Origin: Acanthochlamys bracteata | Lineage: Eukaryota > Streptophyta > Magnoliopsida > Pandanales > Velloziaceae | Length of the DNA stretch: 64,000 nt | NCBI GenBank assembly: GCA_019914995.1 | Contig: CM034139.1 | Location: forward strand, 6,922,461 to 6,986,460 | Reading direction: 5' to 3' | In this document: piece by piece, positions 61,317 through 64,000 of the stretch | How positions within the stretch are numbered: position 1 is the stretch's first letter | Layout of the letters: each line of letters starts with the position of its first letter | Notes under the pieces: generated by a model | What the model was told of the DNA's origin: nothing | What the model saw: the letters and a program-made list of their open reading frames with translations, nothing else | Database searches by the model: none | Made by a program: the position numbers and the translations under genes

Positions 61317-64000
61317 CGTAAACGTTTTTGTTTATGGAAAATTAGATCCTGCATCGATGATGATGCGTGTATGTGAGAGCGTTTGGTATTTGGTTGAGTT
61401 TAAGTTATGGCGGGGATTCGAATCTGAATGGATCGGATTGAGTGATCCGTTTTCTTTCATGTTAAAGGCACAAGTAATTCAAGTAATTTCTAATTAAGTG
61501 ATAGACATTTTCATTAATCTCGTAACTTCTGATTTTCTGACTATCTCAGTTGTTGTCTGGATTGAGTTTGGAGTCATTTGCTTCCGATAGTACAGTAATC
61601 ATACCTCTGTTCACAAGAGTGACTAAACTGTAATATATAGAGAACAAATTTTGATATGGTTTTTCTTTGAATCTGGAGGTAATGTTCGCATGACATGTAT
61701 GAAGATCAAGGAGTTGGTTCTTCATCATCACCATAAAGTTGCTTTGTGTTGGGTTTTGAGGCTTGTCATAGGTTCCTCATACATTTCAAAATCTTCTCAT
61801 AATCGTCCGACACTAGAAGGGCTTTAAGATTCTTCTTGCATGTTTTAACCTTTTTTTTATATACCTTCCAAGATTTGAAAAGGGAAATGTTCTCTGTAGT
61901 TTGTCTAAAGTATGACTGTGGTGTGCAACATTGCCCAGCATCTACTGTTCGTGTTTAAATAGTAAGTGCTAAGAGTAATACATAAATGGAGTGGAATGTT
62001 TCCAGAATAAGTTATGGGGTCTTTTGGATGCTTTTTAACTTCTGCACTAAACCACTATGCATTATGACTTGGTGTAGTCATCAATGATTCTTGCATAGAA
62101 TTAAGACTTTCTGTTTTATAGGATATTATGAATCTTCAAATTGATGGATACTGATAGTCTATTTGTTTCTACAGAAACTGATCCAGGCAGCTTTAATAAC
62201 AGTGTCGCGGGGAACCAGGTTTTTTACTTTTGAGAAAAGTTATCTCATCTATGTTATAACTTTTAACGCTTATATCCGAGTGCCGCATTGGGCTATGCAA
62301 ATTGTTCCTATTTCACTCTGACATTCTTTTCTTTCTCTTTGTTGTGTCAATGGTTCTTAGTTCTTATGTTCTTAATGCTGTGATAGGTAGTTAATCCTCT
62401 TTAACCTCTTAATCAGGCTGTCTTGGAGACTGTTGCTAGAGTCACCACAAAGAAAAATGAGACTAAGGAGGAGAAGTATTCCCACTATCTTGTGGCTTTG
62501 TATTTCCTTAATTTTAACAATTTTGACTTTAGCTATCTGTTTCTTTCTTCCATTTAAGTAAGAAAGAGAGCATCCGTGTTTAAGACTGCAAGTTTTGGTA
62601 TAATTGCAATTTTTTTTCTCAGCTTGTATATTTCTTTTCCTTAGGTCATTCCAGCTTCATGATGTTTTCAATTTGGACAATGAAAATCGACCTGAGGATA
62701 TCCCAACTTTAATAGATAGGAAGGTACTTGATTTCCTATGATATAATCTTGGTGATCATTGGTCTTTGTACTTCACTTTGTTTGTGTTCACTGAAGCTGA
62801 CCAATGAACTTTTATCTTTCAGGATAATGTCTTCATAATTTCAAAACCTAACTCGAAGTATCCTGTACTTCAATTAGATTTAAGGTATATTTAATATCCT
62901 GCAGGATACTTATGTCAATCGTTTATAAGTTTCTGCAGTCTTTCTTTAAAGCATCAATGACACTCCTTGTTAATTATTTACTTTAATGTACAGATAGCTG
63001 TATTTTTCATGTGCATTTAGATTTCATCATTTATCTTTATTTCTTATTTAATGATTTTCATATATTGATTATCCATTTTTTGGTACATAACTTTCTCTTT
63101 TGCAGGTTAATATCTGATCTAGTCGTGGTCATTGTTTCTGCAACATGTGGTGGCATTGCGTTTGCATGTGCTGGACAACCGGTACTTTTCCCCTTCCTTT
63201 ATTAAAGAAATTCTTGGAGAGCTTTCCTTGTGATTTTGGTCAAAGATGTGCTAAATATCTTACTTGATCTTCAATATCTATATTTTGGATTTTCTAATTC
63301 AGATACTCTGTTGCCAAAGTTACATTTGACAGAATTAAAACTTTCGCACAGGTGATTACTGGATATCTTCTTGCAGGTTCCATCATTGGACCTGGTGGAT
63401 TTGGCTTTGTCAGTGAAATGGTGCAAGTAAGGTGCTTTTACATGTCTGGATTTTGTGTTTCTGGTGGTTATAATATTTATTCATCTGTTATACCTTTTTT
63501 AATGCAACACATTTAATGCACGCAAGGAATAATTCCTTGATATAATTATCAGCATGCCATAATGTGTTATATATGCTAGGGGGTGATTTTGTTAGCAAAA
63601 AAGTTGTTTCAGCACAACCTCAAAAATTATAATTGAATCTGTGAATAATTTGAGGACGGCTAAGTTGGGAAACCGAGTTTCAAATTTGGATCCTCGGTTT
63701 CCATTAGAGGTGCATAATGGGTCAATAGACTGACTGCTGGTCACTCTTTCAATGATGTAATGTAGAATTGGAGTTAGAGGTTTTAAAAAAAAAGTAACAA
63801 TAAATTTTGTCGCTATCTCAAAGGATGCTGTAGCTTTTTCTTACTTCATATTCTTTGTAGAAATAGCTTCTCAGATGAGCTACTTGCGGATCTTGTGTTT
63901 AGTTTTATTTTATTGTTGTGTAGGTTGAAACTGTTGCTCAATTTGGCGTGATCTTTCTTCTATTTGCGTTAGGCCTGGAGTTCTCTACAGCCAAGGTTTT
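61028..64000 (+). CDS. KEA: K+ efflux antiporter, KEA4/5/6 type (5' part, runs off the window)
   Basis: Exons: 61028-61268, 62175-62218, 62417-62475, 62645-62723, 62823-62884, 63106-63181, 63352-63426 and 63924-beyond 64000, all GT-AG and in frame (about 237 residues so far). A signal peptide (MRIRACTVAIGLVVLVACVA) and an acidic/Ser-rich lumenal stretch precede KSFQLHDVFNLDNENR and then the CPA2 transporter core: LRLISDLVVVIVSATCGGIA, GQPVITGYLLAGSIIGPGGF and VETVAQFGVIFLLFALGLEF. KEA4-6 are K+/H+ exchangers of the Golgi/TGN/prevacuolar system in Arabidopsis and help set endomembrane pH. The start at 61028 is the first ATG in frame and gives a good signal peptide. Confidence 0.92.
61278..61314. 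repeat. (CT)n microsatellite
   Basis: About 18 CT units starting nine bases into KEA intron 1. Length is likely polymorphic. Confidence 0.9.

Overview
The window is nuclear DNA of a flowering plant, most likely a eudicot. The genes are split by GT-AG introns with AT-rich interiors. Intergenic DNA is very AT-rich and full of short foldback elements. LTR retrotransposons carry the initiator-Met tRNA primer site (TGGTATCAGAGC), and the families present are plant ones (profilin, AMP1, MPP-alpha, LRR/malectin kinases, chloroplast sigma factor, RR-type CCCH proteins, KEA). I cannot name the species from the sequence.

Layout. Left third: 3' end of an AMP1-type carboxypeptidase (202-832, +), profilin (3752-5098, -), Derlin (5823-8612, -), a GPI-type GH17+X8 beta-1,3-glucanase (9369-12170, -) and a PTPMT1-like phosphatase (13747-17447, -). 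A gene-free stretch at 17.5-21.5 kb holds short repeats and a nested foldback element. Middle: a Ty3/gypsy pol fragment (21555-23803, -) just upstream of MPP-alpha (24165-27965, +), then an ATP-dependent phosphofructokinase (29027-33041, +). From 33.4 to 49.8 kb lies a decaying cluster of subfamily-I (malectin-LRR) receptor kinases: a short relic, a large pseudogene split by two LTR elements (38314-39875 and 40031-44770), and on the other strand an intact 365-residue kinase-like gene that has lost its ectodomain and its ATP-binding residues. Right third: a tandem CCCH zinc-finger gene (52063-52857, -), tRNA-Val(UAC) (55107-55179, -), a broken SIG3-type sigma factor (55308-58093, +), a truncated myo-inositol oxygenase pseudogene (58731-59857, +) and the 5' part of a KEA4/5/6-type K+ antiporter (61028 to the window end, +).

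The intact genes are unrelated housekeeping genes (cytoskeleton, ERAD, mitochondrial import, glycolysis, cell wall, ion transport) and form no pathway. The coherent story is the kinase cluster: duplication, retrotransposon bombardment, pseudogenisation and survival of one predicted pseudokinase. I found no clearly new multi-gene system. The best leads are that pseudokinase, the mutually supporting insertion history of the split receptor kinase, the dense AT-rich foldback families, a nested ~445-bp near-palindrome and a 16-bp ACGT palindrome upstream of the phosphatase gene.

Exon borders were set by eye from splice signals, reading frame and remembered family sequence. No alignment or search was run.
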